Shown here: positions 37,603-49,662 of the stretch, in pieces
Layout: each line of letters starts with the position of its first letter
How positions within the stretch are numbered: position 1 is the first letter of the stretch
Assembly (NCBI GenBank): GCA_018907035.1
Contig: JACCIC010000022.1
Span: 3,077,501-3,141,500 of the forward strand
Direction: 5' to 3'
DNA length: 64,000 nt
From: Sycobia sp. Sy_11
Taxonomy: Eukaryota > Arthropoda > Insecta > Hymenoptera > Epichrysomallidae
Position numbers and translations under genes: made by a program
Notes under the pieces: model-generated
What the model saw: the letters and a program-made list of their open reading frames with translations, nothing else
What the model was told of the DNA's origin: nothing
The model's database searches: none

Positions 37603-37845
37603 TTCACAAACTGAAAAAATTCTCATTTCAAGTATACATTTACTTGTTTTGTACCAAGTAAATCATTTTCTTAAATGGAGAAAATATTCACTAGATTTAA
37701 TACGAGGTGGTTTGATTTAAGTCGATTCTTCTTGCATCAAGTAAATACTTCCTTCATTTAAGAAGATACTTTGTCAATTTTAGAAAATAATTTTCTTGAT
37801 ACAAAACAAGCAAATATTGACTTAAAAACAGATTTTTTTAGCGAA
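37603..37845. mobile_element. Short inverted-repeat element with TA ends (MITE-like)
   Basis: Left arm about 37603-37682, right arm about 37765-37845. Left ATTTACTTGTTTTGTACCAA and the reverse complement of the right, ATTTGCTTGTTTTGTATCAA, match closely, and the similarity extends outward through an A-run to TATTC at each end. TA flanks both sides (37601-37602, 37846-37847). Internal blocks such as CATCAAGTAAATACTTCC partly repeat the arm sequence. Noncoding, 243 bp. Not obviously the same family as the element at 42388. Confidence 0.6.
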
Positions 37846-37849
37846 TAGT

Positions 37850-39070
37850 ATAAAATATTGCAGTAAAATTGTATCAATATCATAAATTTATCAAATAGGC
37901 ATTTATCAGAGCAATATTGCGGTAATATTACATAAACAAAACCATAATTAGACTTTTAGTGCAAAACTGTTGTTTCTACAAAAATATTTTTTTTCATGAT
38001 GAAAATAGAGTAAAATTATTGTGTATGATTGTACTATTAAGGTCCAATAATTTTGTATAAAAGCATTAATGTGTTGGACTTGCATTTCATTCGGAAAGAG
38101 CAACTTAGCTATTAAAAGACAGCGCATTGTAAATCTGCATACGTATAATATTGGATCAATTATTATTGCCCGACTATGAAAGCTCGTGCCCATCTTATCA
38201 ATATTGAATTGTGTGTCCTATACTTGATTGACATACGCCCTTACTCATCTCATTTGGTTAGAATCGCGAGTCTTTTCGGAAACATGGTGTATACTTCGGA
38301 TATATTGCGCGCAAAGGTTTGGTGTGTCATTAGCTTTTTCTGATATGTTGACAATCTTCCCCAACCGATATCGATAATTGCTTAAGTTTTATTATACATA
38401 AAATTGTTTATTATTCATCGAGAAACATTTGTAATAATTTTTTCTATATTACAAAGAATAAAAACCGGTCAAAAATCAGCTTATAAACAATTAATACCTT
38501 TTTTATATTTTTCAATGAATTGAAAAGTAAAACTTCTTTTTAATCAATAATTTTAATAAATTTTAATACGCATATCGATAAGGAAATCTAAGTTTTAAAA
38601 TGAGACGTATCAAATTTAAAAATGTCCATCAAAATTTGTAGGGAAAGAGCGAGAGTGCCGGTATAATTTTGCAACTACGTTCATTAATTGTACAATATCT
38701 CGAATTCTAATAACTATTTTATAATATCAAACTGATTTTTAGAGAGACATATAACCAATGTAGAATTTTTAAATGTCATCCTAATATTTAGACTCATTTT
38801 CACAGCTTTTTGAAAAATTAAATTTTTAATAACAATTTATAAGCCTTTTCCACAGACAATTCATTCTTAAAATTTATGTTTAGAAGGGCAAAATAAATTA
38901 AAAAAATTTTAGGGCAACCATGCAAATTGAAACGACTATAAATGGAACGCCCTTGACGTCTGTACAAAATAAAAAAATGAGGTATTATTTTTCTCGTTTT
39001 CTAGTTCTTACATGGTTCTAAAGACTTCCTTCCTGAACACGGTTGGTAGACTGTATCATTTCTGCAGTTC
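37850..39070. other. AT-rich noncoding stretch
   Basis: No exon or repeat recognised. Confidence 0.45.
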
Positions 39071-39074
39071 CAGA

Positions 39075-39083
39075 TATATAAAG
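39075..39083 (+). promoter_or_regulatory. Possible TATA box before the SAM-like gene
   Basis: TATATAAAG lies about 25 bases before the start of the proposed leader exon. The surrounding 39000-39240 is less AT-rich than its neighbours. No initiator or downstream element was confirmed. Confidence 0.3.
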
Positions 39084-39099
39084 TGCTTCTGCATTGCTC

Positions 39100-39244
39100 C
39101 ACTGAGCGATGGATAAAGGACGTCAAGGATCATTTGAATTAGATGGATTCTGAATGCTGATGTTATGCTAAAGCTAGCTAAAGTTATCAGCTAAGGCTAG
39201 GGCTACAGTCTGGCTTGTATGTTATTGTGTATAGTTCAGTTCAG
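39100..39244 (+). other. Possible untranslated first exon of the SAM-like gene
   Basis: About 25 bases after a TATA-like site is a stretch ending in a fair donor, TTCAG|GTTAGT. Splicing to 40010 would give a 765-bp intron. A short upstream reading frame starts at 39109 and stops after 14 codons. This is inference from signals and spacing only. Confidence 0.25.
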
Positions 39245-40016
39245 GTTAGTCTTCTTTCAATAAGCTGACGATGTGATTAAATAAGCGACAATAAAGACTG
39301 AGTGTTTTGGCGACATGTAATTAATGTATAAGTGAAGTCGAAAATATGGTTAAGTATTGTATTCTAATAATAATACAATGTTTTCATGTAGTGTTCTGAA
39401 TTTTTTTACTTATTACTCAAATAACCTGTGAATACAAGTCAACCTAACCCTGCATAGTTTATCAATACCAGATTTGTCAATAAGTATTTTTTACAGAATT
39501 TATATTCATAATTAGTGACTAAAACACTTTTGATGGCGACTGAAAATTATTAAATAGTTATATAAATTCTCATATTTTATATGTTTGTTTAATTTTATAA
39601 TGGCGGGAATACATACTTTCTAGTGTTTAATATTTACAAAATCATACTATAACATTGTGTCATTTACTACAATTATTTGTAATATTCATATACATATAAA
39701 TTAGAACTTTCTTTCTCTTTATTTATAATATAATTATATTAATATATGTACATATTAAAATTGGTACATAGTATTTAGCAATAATTTAAATAATTTTATA
39801 AAAATGACTTATGTTCATCATTGTTGATTATTACTTTGATATAAGCACAGATAAGTATACTAGAAATAAAAGAATTTCTATAAAATTATGAATAAAAATA
39901 GTAAAAAATATATCAAATAAAATCATGTTTAGATAATGTCAATCAGTAATTAACTATTACAAAATTTCTTTTAAAATATTAATCACATGTTTTATTTTTC
40001 ATAATATAGACAAAAA

Positions 40017-40185
40017 ATGCTTCGATGGTCGACAGTTCTATCAGGGGCCTTTCTAGCCCTTTCGATGGTCCTGTCTTTCATCAAACTTGTGATGCTAGCA
40101 TCTGGAAATGGAGATATTACTGAAGCAGATGAATGGTTATCTGACATTGGTCTTAAGCAGTATCGTCCTCTTTTTAAACAACGAG
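40017..40185 (+). CDS. Membrane-anchored SAM-like domain protein, first coding exon (partial)
   Basis: After an acceptor (CATAATATAG, ending 40009) and AC plus an A-rich leader, ATG at 40017 opens 56 codons plus one base, ending at CAACGAG|GTATTT. Residues 5-29 (STVLSGAFLALSMVLSFIKL onward) form one hydrophobic segment, a signal anchor or signal peptide. Residues 38-56 read ADEWLSDIGLKQYRPLFKQR, matching helices 1-2 of a sterile alpha motif (Trp-Leu, Ile-Gly-Leu, Tyr, Phe pattern). SAM domains mediate protein-protein contacts. The rest of the domain must lie in a later exon starting in phase 1, which I could not find downstream, so the following intron is long or leaves the window. The specific protein is not recognised. 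Confidence 0.6.
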
Positions 40186-40189
40186 GTAT

Positions 40190-42140
40190 TTAATAATTCT
40201 TTTTATAATTTCTCAATAAGTTATAAAATTTTGAATTATGCACTAAGAATCATTTTGAATTCTCAATTGAATAATATTTCTTATATCCTTAATGTTGATG
40301 AAAGTTTAAATAAATACGTAGATCACTGGACACAATTTTTTTTTAATAAATTTAATGTATAAACGTCCATTTTTCTATTTTTTTATGCATGCACAATATA
40401 TATACTGCAGTGATTATCACTGGAAATAAAATTTCTGTGATATACAGTGATTGTATTTTAATTGCTACTTCTGGTTTCAATTATATTCCAGTAAACGATC
40501 GCAAAGATTCATATGCTGGCTTTTATCCAAAATCCTACAAGAGAAAATACTTATGGATTATATATATACTTATTCAGAATGTGTATATACACGAAAATAA
40601 TTTTAAAGATTCTCTTGGCATATTATCATTTAATAAATTACATTTTAATCATCGTTCTTTTAACTTTTCATTCATTACATAATACCTATATATTTATCTA
40701 TTTATGTTCAGATTGATATGTATGCTACACTTGAAAAGTGTTTTCAATTAATTTCTTATGAATTAATGTAAAACTCAAATAAAGAAATTTAATGTTAAAA
40801 TAAACTGTAACTCAATTAATCAAAAAATAGCATAAATTTAAGATCGATCTATCAGTCAATATTTAAATTTAACAATGATGACAGTAAATTTTTATGATTA
40901 AGTATCTATATGTAATGTGAAAGAAAGCATTTTTAATATATTATATTTATTTCACAGAATTATCAGCATTATTAAATTCCCTATGATTTTATTGATTGAA
41001 AAACAAAAAATAAATAAATATTTTTTGTAGATTATACTATGATTAATTCAAATGCAGTATTAAATTGCTGTTTTCAATATTGTTCAGTTGTATATTCTTC
41101 ATATTTAAAGAAATGTTATTACCGCTAATATTCTTGTTTTTAGTAAATCTTTTCATTTGTCTAAATTAATTGGATTTTATCAATGTTATCAACTTCTATT
41201 TACTTGTTTAGTAAAAATGAATATAATGTTTTTGAAGTAAAATAGTTGACCGTTTTAGTTGATTTTAAAGGAACTGTCTCGGTTTGAAACTTTTTATGTA
41301 TGTAATAATTAAATTAATGTAAATTTTAGTTAAATATACATTTTAGTTAAATAATTCTGCATTTCTGCATCTAAGTTTTGCGCAAATTCATCAAGCGGTG
41401 TAAAACAAGAATACGTTTATAATTTTGATTTATGGTTTTTGGTTCTAAAATAAACAGGCACTCATTTTTACAATATTGAATAAATTTTCTTAAAACATTG
41501 TAGCAATTTATGATAGATGTAAATACAGGGCAGGGATAACTAAAATTTATAATATTTTAATGTTCATCTGTATTATAATATTATTAAAAACCGCGAAGAA
41601 TAATTTCTACTGAATCGGCATAGAAAAGTAGTCCGCAGCCTATTAATGAAAGTATAAAATAATCATTTGTTACCTAAAACGATGCTAATCTTTTTTGTGC
41701 GGAAATAATCAATGTAAAAGCAGGCATATGATTTTCATATAAATGAATTTGCACGCTAGAGTTGAACGACATTTTAAATTGCGAAAGACGAAAAATCATG
41801 CTGAAGTTGTTGTTTTTAAGGTTTGAGCGTTATAAATATAATTATGCTCGTAGTTTGACATCGTTATTTACAATCACTCTGTAGAATCTAAAATATACCA
41901 AATGAAAAATTTAGTAATGAAAAAACAAATATAAACGAAATATTGCTAATAAAGTACAATCTAGCTGTATTGGTTCACTAAAATTTTCACTTATAATCCA
42001 TATCCGTATATTTTTTTGTTATCATCTCAGGATGAACGACTACATTTAATTTCATAAACTTACAAATTCTAGACTATGTTACCTATATTGTACAATTCCT
42101 ATAAGTTTCTGGTCAGGGTCGAAGTTATACGTCGTTTTGA
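40190..42140. other. AT-rich stretch after the SAM-like exon, probably intron
   Basis: No phase-1 exon continuing the SAM domain was found here. Frames at 40108-40716 run through the donor into AT-rich sequence and are not coding. Confidence 0.45.
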
Positions 42141-42146
42141 CAAGTT

Positions 42147-42190
42147 GTCGAGCACGAAGTTAAGTACTCGGATCAAGGGTGGAAGAACAC
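42147..42190 (+). pseudogene. Possible 5S rRNA-like fragment
   Basis: CGAAGTTAAG followed by TACT-GGAT, GGGTG and GAACAC are in the order of the internal promoter part of 5S rRNA, but about 20 bases between the first two blocks are missing and neither 5S end is present. It may be a scrap of a 5S gene or of a 5S-derived SINE, or chance. Confidence 0.22.
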
Positions 42191-42387
42191 GTCATAAAGA
42201 AGATGCTTTTTTCATATTTAAATTTTTTCTATTTTATTGGTCATTCTAAATAATTCTAAATTCTTCTAGTTTAAGCATCAAGGATTCGAAAAACTTTACA
42301 CATAGATTTACACTAAATGTGTTACACCAGTCGTGTACATGTCAATAATTATCCATCGGTTTCGATTATCTCGAGGCTCCAATGATA

Positions 42388-42834
42388 GTATGCCTAATAT
42401 TTTTAACAATATACAAATTACTTAAATTTATTTTGTAAAGTTGGTATGAAAAAGTGTAAAATTGTCTTGTAATATATAGCAGAATTGCGATATTTTTTAA
42501 GTATTTAATTTATCAATAATTAACAATTATTATCCTATTTATAAATGGATACAAATTTAGTTAACCATTATTTTTAAGTAGTATTTAAAGGTACTTTTCA
42601 TTAAGTATTATACTTTTAATCGATAATTGAGTCAAATTTTAATTAACTATTATTATTAAACTAAATATATATATATATTCATTTATAAATAGGATAATAA
42701 TTGTTGATTATTGATGAATAATTTAAAAAGATCATAATCCTGCTATATACTACAAGTCCTTTTTACACTTTTTTATATCCAATTTATAGAATAAATTTAA
42801 GTGATTTTTATATTGCTAAAAATATTAGACACGC
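42388..42834. mobile_element. Inverted-repeat element with TA ends (MITE or foldback element)
   Basis: Terminal inverted repeats of roughly 155-160 bp: left 42388-42549, right 42680-42834. The left reads GTATGCCTAATATTTTTAAC, ACTTAAATTTATT, AAAAAGTGTAAAA, CAATTATTATCCTATTTATA; the reverse complement of the right gives the same blocks in the same order at about 80-85% identity. TA dinucleotides stand at both ends (42386-42387 and 42835-42836), the target duplication of Tc1/mariner transposons. The centre is AT-rich and noncoding. It would be a non-autonomous element moved by a transposase encoded elsewhere. Confidence 0.75.
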
Positions 42835-42839
42835 TAGAA

Positions 42840-44040
42840 AACCAATTAAATTATTTCGAACATTTGTAAGTGTACAGTACGTTAAAGCTGCAACTTACGC
42901 AGTGCGTTTTTTACCTACTTTACTTCCTTGATGTATAATTTATTATTTGCATTTGAAACGGCAAAATAATATATATTTTAAGACGAATGTCTAAATTTAT
43001 TATTTACCTTTAGATAGTTAACGTCTGAGAAGATCGAAGGATGCAAGTCTCACGAAGTAACAATTAATTTATACACTTGCATGAAGCTATAGTTTATACC
43101 ACCGCAATATTATCAAGATCTTTGATTTTGATATTAGAATGATAATATAAAATCATACTTTTTCCTTTAGATAAACGCAGAAAATGTTATTAAGCACCCT
43201 TTGTGTGAACAATAACAATTGTTATGGAAACTCAAAGAGTTCAAAACAGCATGGAAAAATGTTCTAATAATGATTACTGTACAGTAAGTGATTATGAGAG
43301 CACGGTACACAAGAAATTGTCTTTAAATTTTCATTGTTTTCCGAGATCAAATTATCGCTTTGTCAACTAGATTATCTTTGTAATCTCCGAAAAAAATAGA
43401 TCTGTTTAATGCACGGGCAAATGTTTTGAACATTTCGAATACTATAAGAAAAAATGAATGCGTATATGCCTTTATCTTTTAAATATTCACTTTATTTCTA
43501 TTACACCGATCACAAACAGTTATCAGACAGTTGCCTTTATGCATAAAAGTATATCTAAATAATTCTCACGATTGTCATCAAATTTTCAATATCCAGTAAT
43601 TTTTTTGTGAGACTAGAATAATATCAAAAATAAATTTCAGAGAGATACCGAAGAGAATTTCCCGACGATCAATTCCAATATTGTTTCTCTTTTAATTAAA
43701 ACTTTTTGAAAATAAATTACCATAATTAATGAGACGAGTCAATCAGAATAAAAAGGACTCGTCATTCATAAAGTTTGAAAACAAAATAAAGCGATCAACT
43801 ATACGTCGTATAATTATAAACTCATAAAAGTAAATCGCTCCCCGTAGGCCATATACATAATTCTCTAGAATTATCGTCCTGGAACATTAAACGCGGTTAT
43901 ACCGTGAGCCCTGTCCCACATCAGAAAAAAGAACCAAATTAAACGAACGATTTCGAGATTAGGGTAAGGGACGTCAAACGGCGCAACTGGATTTCATGAA
44001 TATATATGTAAGCTCGAGAGGGTGCGGAACAGTATGTATA
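42840..44040. other. AT-rich noncoding stretch
   Basis: Includes the palindrome ATAACAATTGTTAT near 43210; no exon seen. Probably intronic if the SAM-like gene continues. Confidence 0.4.
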
Positions 44041-44042
44041 CA

Positions 44043-44047
<5 letters not shown>

Positions 44048-44096
<49 letters not shown>
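44048..44096. repeat. (TA)24 microsatellite
   Basis: 49 bp pure. Confidence 0.95.
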
Positions 44097-44104
<8 letters not shown>

Positions 44105-44232
44105 CTGGGTGGCTACATAGGTGCAGGTACATAGAATCAGGTCACGCGGAGCGCGCAAGACTGCGGTACGAGCGTTGGGTTCAGAATTAAAATCTTCCGG
44201 AAGCTCGCGACTTCAAGCATGTGTATACTATA

Positions 44233-44236
<4 letters not shown>

Positions 44237-44291
<55 letters not shown>
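44237..44291. repeat. (AG)27 microsatellite
   Basis: 55 bp pure. Confidence 0.95.
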
Positions 44292-44297
<6 letters not shown>

Positions 44298-44299
44298 GG

Positions 44300-45540
44300 A
44301 AAAAATCGAAAAAAACAAAAAAATCGCGGATAGAGGGGTGAAGAGGAGACTTTATAGTTGAAATAGACGAATGGAGCCATTGATGTAAAACGACTATTCT
44401 TCATAAGTTTACATCTCTCTTTCTGTTTCTCTGCTTTCCCTCTCTCCCGAACTCCTAAATCAGTTGTGCTCTACTTAACCGATACCCAGACGAATGGATA
44501 ATTGTGACTTTTAATTCAATTGCAGCTTACATTGAAAAAGTATGGAGTAATTTTGCTTATATTACAAAGTGGCATTAATCGTGGCATTAGAGCATTTCTT
44601 TTTATTCGTTTTAAGGAGATTACTGGAATTATTCATATTCATTAGAATAGACATTTACAATTGTAGTTTTATTAGACAATGTAAACGTTTTTTTTTTATA
44701 TACCTGATGGCTTGATACCATATTTCATTTTTCTTTCAATAACGAAATACAGAATCATTAGCTTATTAGTGTATAAATAAGATTTAATTTAAGGCACTTA
44801 GATGTATTCTATTGTCTTATAATCTGAAGACGACTTTCAGTTAAATGATAAAAGACGCAAGTAGTAATGGTTTATCAACACATTTATCAAAATCTATTCA
44901 ATCATACGTTATTTCAATTCCAGCACAAACTGTATCAAAGTATTTTTATAGAATACTATAAATTCGTTAAATCAATACTTTCCATTTTTAGTTTTGATAG
45001 AAACACTTTTAATTGTCAATTTTTGAGGAAATTAATTACATGGATGTATAAAACAAACGATTGAGTTTATTGTTTATTTAAAAAAAAATTAACTTAGTCG
45101 AAATTCGAAGACATGTCTTCGGGGATGAGTAAAGTTAAATAGCAATAATCACTACCACTACTTTCTTACACTCGACAATGCGGCTGTGAGGTGTAAGACT
45201 GAGAAATTCGATATACAAGCCTTCAAAATATAATATAGGCATATAAGTTTTCGTACTATTGATACACCAACCATTTGGGAAATGGTTTTTCTAATCAATA
45301 TTCATATTTTCGAATTTGAACATAGATTTTCTCTGCTCGATGGGCATAATTCTGGGCGAGAGCAGAATGAAGGGCCATAACTAAGCCTGTAATTTAGAAT
45401 ATGTGTAGGCACACGGATGTAGAACGGGATCAAATGTAAATATATCGTTATGATTATATACATGATATAAATGAAATTGGTCATAGCAAAAATATTAGCG
45501 ACAGATCTGACTTCAGAATTCCTCTATTATGGCAGCTTTT
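44300..45540. other. AT-rich noncoding stretch
   Basis: Only a small hairpin (CTTACACTC ... GAGGTGTAAG near 45167-45199) stands out. Confidence 0.45.
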
Positions 45541-45544
45541 TAAG

Positions 45545-45722
45545 ATTAAAAGTAATAAAAATAAAAATAATAATACAATAAAAATAAAAACAAAATAAAA
45601 TAAAAACAATAAACTATATTCTATGTTAGCAAAGACCAACTTGACTGCCCCACCACCTTAAATTTAGATTCTTCATCAATATCCAACGTTTCGAACCGGT
45701 ACGGTTCATCTTCAAGGACTAA
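45545..45722 (-). repeat. Hammerhead-motif repeat, copy 2
   Basis: Shorter relative of copy 1. On the - strand: TTAGTCC, TTGAAGA (45709-45715), a perfect hairpin GAACC...GGTTC (45693-45707), GAAACGTTGGA, a block matching copy 1 (+ strand GTTAGCAAAGACC...TGACTGCCCC versus GTTAGTAAAGTGC...TGACCGTCCCC), and the same A/T-rich tail (45545-45612). Confidence 0.55.
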
Positions 45723-45724
45723 AC

Positions 45725-47680
45725 TGTTTAAAGGAAATAAAGCTTTTTAAGATATCGTAATGTAAAAGTGAAAAATTACTGGTTTTTATTACGCTGGAGT
45801 TTATATGTACATTCTATAAAAAAGTTCCAGGAATTTATTTTATCGCTTTTAAAGTATATCACTTTCAAATTAATACGCATATACTAATTAATGAGTCAAA
45901 TACCAAAATATGTATTAAAAGAATTTTTCGGAATCGATTTGAATTGTTTCAACGAATACTTTTGTGACGCCTTCTGTCGACTGAAAATGGATGCTCGAAG
46001 TGATACTTTCAGCGAAAAATAAAAACGCCGACCGAAGTAATATCGGTTAAATACATTACTTGCTCGATGATATTTACTCAGGTTTTGAATAAAACATTCG
46101 TTTACAGTCATATGGCCTTGCCAGACAATGCATTGTCTTGGTATAAAAGCTATTCATCTCAGAAATCTCTCTTTTTTTTAATGAATTTGACCTATGAGTT
46201 GTTGCATAACAGTTAAATAATGCTATTATTATAATCAAAGAAAACAGTCTACTTTAGATTTTAAGTTTGGGTCGACTTTGACGAGATTCTTTCTCAATTT
46301 TGGCTTAATTACTAATTCCATTACCAACTACAATGAATTTATGAATATAGGGTATAAATTGGCTCGCCTTGGCATGTCTTTGCCAACTTTATTGTAACGC
46401 GTTTAATACCCATAAACAATTCTTTATATTTATTCAGGACACATTGAAACTTTAGCGTTTATTTCTTTCGACCTTAATCTTTATCATAGTAGCGCGAACT
46501 TCACTCCAAGACATTAATGCGCGACTAACGAGAAGAGTCAATCTGCCATTTAATCTCGCTTATAAATGCGCACTACGAGTTAAATATTTATGTAGCTTCG
46601 TGATAAAATCGATTCAATGCAAGGCATTCGTAACATTTTCCGAAATTCAGTACATAATATTTCCTTTGCAAAATTTGAGACAAAAATTTTTTCTCGATGT
46701 TTTTATTCATTGTAAAGCTCGTAAAACATTCTTCAAAGAAACCGAAAAAATCCACCATTATGAACAAAAAACAATAATGAATGATGTTTCAACTCAGCGT
46801 TAACGTATATGGCAATTGTGATAAATGAAGTAGCAGAAATTATTTTAATAATTTCATTAGGTAATGTTTTAATAATCAAATCACCGAACTTTTTGACAGA
46901 ATATATTACAATGAGAATAGATTCTTTCTCGAATGGATTCTGATACTTTAACAGATTACTCTTGTTTTTCACAATTTTTTTTTGAATTATGTGAAAAGTG
47001 CAAATTTTAGCTTGGAAAATCTTATGCATACGCTGATATTCTTGCAATAAATGTTTGAACAGGTTTATTGAGTTTAAAGGCTAAGGAAGGAAAAATATTT
47101 ACCGGCTGACTTTTTGGTTGACAACCGTTAGTTGAATTAGATTAAATCGGTAAGATACGACTTGAGTATATGAACTTGGTGCTTCTTTAAATTTGGTTGG
47201 TTCTGCTACCAAACTTTTAAGTTTAATTGAGTGATCTTGAATTCAGTTCAGATGATTTTTACAGAGTTTATCCAAGAAAATTCAATACTGATTCTACAAT
47301 TTTCCTATTTATTTAATATGAAATAAAATTTTAATCAATATTTATATAGTTCAATGCAATAACAATTCTTTGTATCCCAATAACCTCAACTGTTGAAATT
47401 GACGACTCTAGAAAGTAATAATAGATAAGGAGAAATACGAAACAAGATATACAAAGAATAGAACATTAACTGTTTTATCTGCGTGCAAATTTTAAGCTTC
47501 TTGTATTAGTATTTTTTTCGTTTCGACTTTCAAAAGTTTTTAATGAAATTCTTAAAAGTTGACCTGGACGAACTAGGCCGATTTCGACATGTTGCGCAAC
47601 GAAACATTTGCTAAAATCTCAGATGAAAGAGCATGCTACATATATCATTATAAACAAGCAAGTCCTACTGTATAAACTTT
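45725..47680. other. AT-rich noncoding stretch
   Basis: A 104-codon - strand frame (46733-47047) has the composition of AT-rich noncoding DNA and no motif. Confidence 0.45.
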
Positions 47681-48720
47681 TACCGTCGCCGTCGCGCGCG
47701 AGTCCAAGTCATTCGGTGACTTAAGCACGCGCTGAAAATGTTTGTCTGGGTAACGACGCCTGAAAGCCTGTTGGAACTGTTATACATCGCGCACCGTCGC
47801 CGTCCAGGATTTCCTCCAGGATCCAATGGACAAAACGAAACTCCAGCTCCGCGATAAAGCTCGGCTCATCCCTTCTCATTTATTTGCAACCATCTGCTCT
47901 GGATTGTTTCGACGATGTTCTGTTTTTGTTTTCGTTTTAGCGCCCGACGGTACCGACGGGCACTCCGGACGGCCGCTCAGCGCCCGTCGGCCATCGAGGG
48001 TAGTTGCCCGGTCGGGGGGCTGCGCGCCCGAGAACGCCGCATTCGCCGCGGGATCGTTGGCGACGGAGGGGCGGGGCGGGGGAGGGTAGCTGCGCGCGCT
48101 TCCTCGGCCTCTCCTGTCTCGCTCTCCCTCCGCTCGGTGCGAGAGTCCGCGTCGCCGCATGCAGTCGACCGCCGAGGTTCTGATCGGCCGGAGCGCAGCT
48201 CCTCCTCCGCATCTACTTGCGCGGGCGCGCGAGCACCCCCTGACCCTCTCTTTCTCTATATACCCCCTCCCCATTTCGCTCTCGCGGATCCCTGCCTGGG
48301 AGAAGGGGTCGTTCGTTGATTTTTCACGCTTCTTTCCCACTGTCGGTCGGGAACTTCCCGTGCCTTCGCGTCGACGCGCTGCTTATGCGCACTTTGTGTT
48401 TGTTTGTATTACGCCCCCACTCCCCTCTTCCTCGCACGCCACGTTCCGTTAATGACCGCTGGGCTGAAGGATCGAGCTGAAAGGGGCTGTTCGAATTCGT
48501 TTCGGGAGTAGCTGGTCGCGACGCACCGCGGGCTGCTGCAGTTTTACGGGGGGGAAGGGATCATGAGAGAGCGTACGAGCGCGCGCACGGATAAGGCGCG
48601 AGTGCAGCTTAAGCACGTGAGATAGGCGAGCGCGCTGTGTAGTCGAGCGGTTTCAGTTGCCGTTGCGACGAGTTTTTTTCCCGGATTCGAAGCTAAGGTA
48701 ACAGAAGAAATGTAAATGCA
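47680..48720. other. Largest CpG island; possible promoter and leader exon
   Basis: Over 1 kb of CpG-rich sequence. Frames of 90-154 codons overlap on both strands, as GC-rich DNA produces by chance, and none resembles a protein family. Near its right edge GAAGCTAAG|GTAACA (donor at 48698) would suit the end of an untranslated first exon of a + strand gene. Confidence 0.4.
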
Positions 48721-49607
48721 ATGAATTTTTTAGTGGACTAAGTTTTTACATGTGAATCGCACAAGTGTGAGTATAACGTTTGTCGTTGCTTTCTTTTTCT
48801 TTATTGTCGAGCCAATTATTTTTTATACATTGCAAATTGAAACAGAACGCAAGTTAATGCATTTTATGGAGATCCGTGTATGTATGTGAGAAAACAATTG
48901 GTGCGAAAAAGTTTAATTATGTAATTATTAGTATAACTTATTCAGTAAACATTTCATAAGATTCGAGTATTGTGTCTTAATCATAAAATCAAGCAGGTTA
49001 GCGATAATTTTTCTCATTAAATTATTATAGGAGATCATAATTATAATATGATTTACTTATTTTACTAATAATAAATTGTTTTTATTTTAACTACAAATAA
49101 GCATAATTTTTTTTTTCTTACTCTTTCAAAGAAACGAAGATTTTATTTATTAATCTAAGTTTTAACTTCACGATATCGATTGTTAAAGTAATGAAAATTA
49201 TTTTATTTATAAAAATCAATTACCTTATTAAAGAACTATTTTAATTTATAAGTAAAGTGGCACCCATTAAAAATTCCTTTACATACTATTCTGGAATACT
49301 GATAGAATTGCAATTGATGATGTAAATATAACTTCAAATGTTTTTTTATGGATTCCGCAAAAAGTTGTATTTACACATCGTAAAATGTAATCATAGTTGA
49401 AAGAAGGATCAAAAAGTCATTTTACTTAAAAATGTTGATTTATAACTTTTAAATTGAGCAATTAAACGCATTCTATTTTTTAAAAAATAGCTTTCATATA
49501 AAATAAGTCTTTTAAATATTTGAAAATTACATATGATCAATAATAATTGATGATTACTTGAAATTTCTTGACAATTATTGAATTTTTATACGCAAATATA
49601 CCCTTAC

Positions 49608-49610
<3 letters not shown>
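48720..49610. other. AT-rich noncoding stretch
   Basis: Sharp return to AT-rich DNA after the island; no exon seen. Confidence 0.5.

Positions 49611-49612
<2 letters not shown>

Positions 49613-49659
<47 letters not shown>
49613..49659. repeat. (TA)23 microsatellite
   Basis: 47 bp pure, followed by TATATG/TGTG variants to about 49720. Confidence 0.95.

Positions 49660-49662
<3 letters not shown>

Noticed and set aside
40389..40716. Frames of 97 and 67 codons after the SAM-like exon
   Set aside because: They do not continue the SAM domain, and their composition matches AT-rich intron.
46733..47047. 104-codon - strand frame
   Set aside because: Lys/Ile/Asn-rich composition expected of AT-rich DNA; no motif.
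47876..48340. 154-codon - strand frame in the CpG island
   Set aside because: Overlaps other long frames on both strands, is Arg/Pro/Ser-rich as GC-rich DNA gives by chance, and shows no domain.
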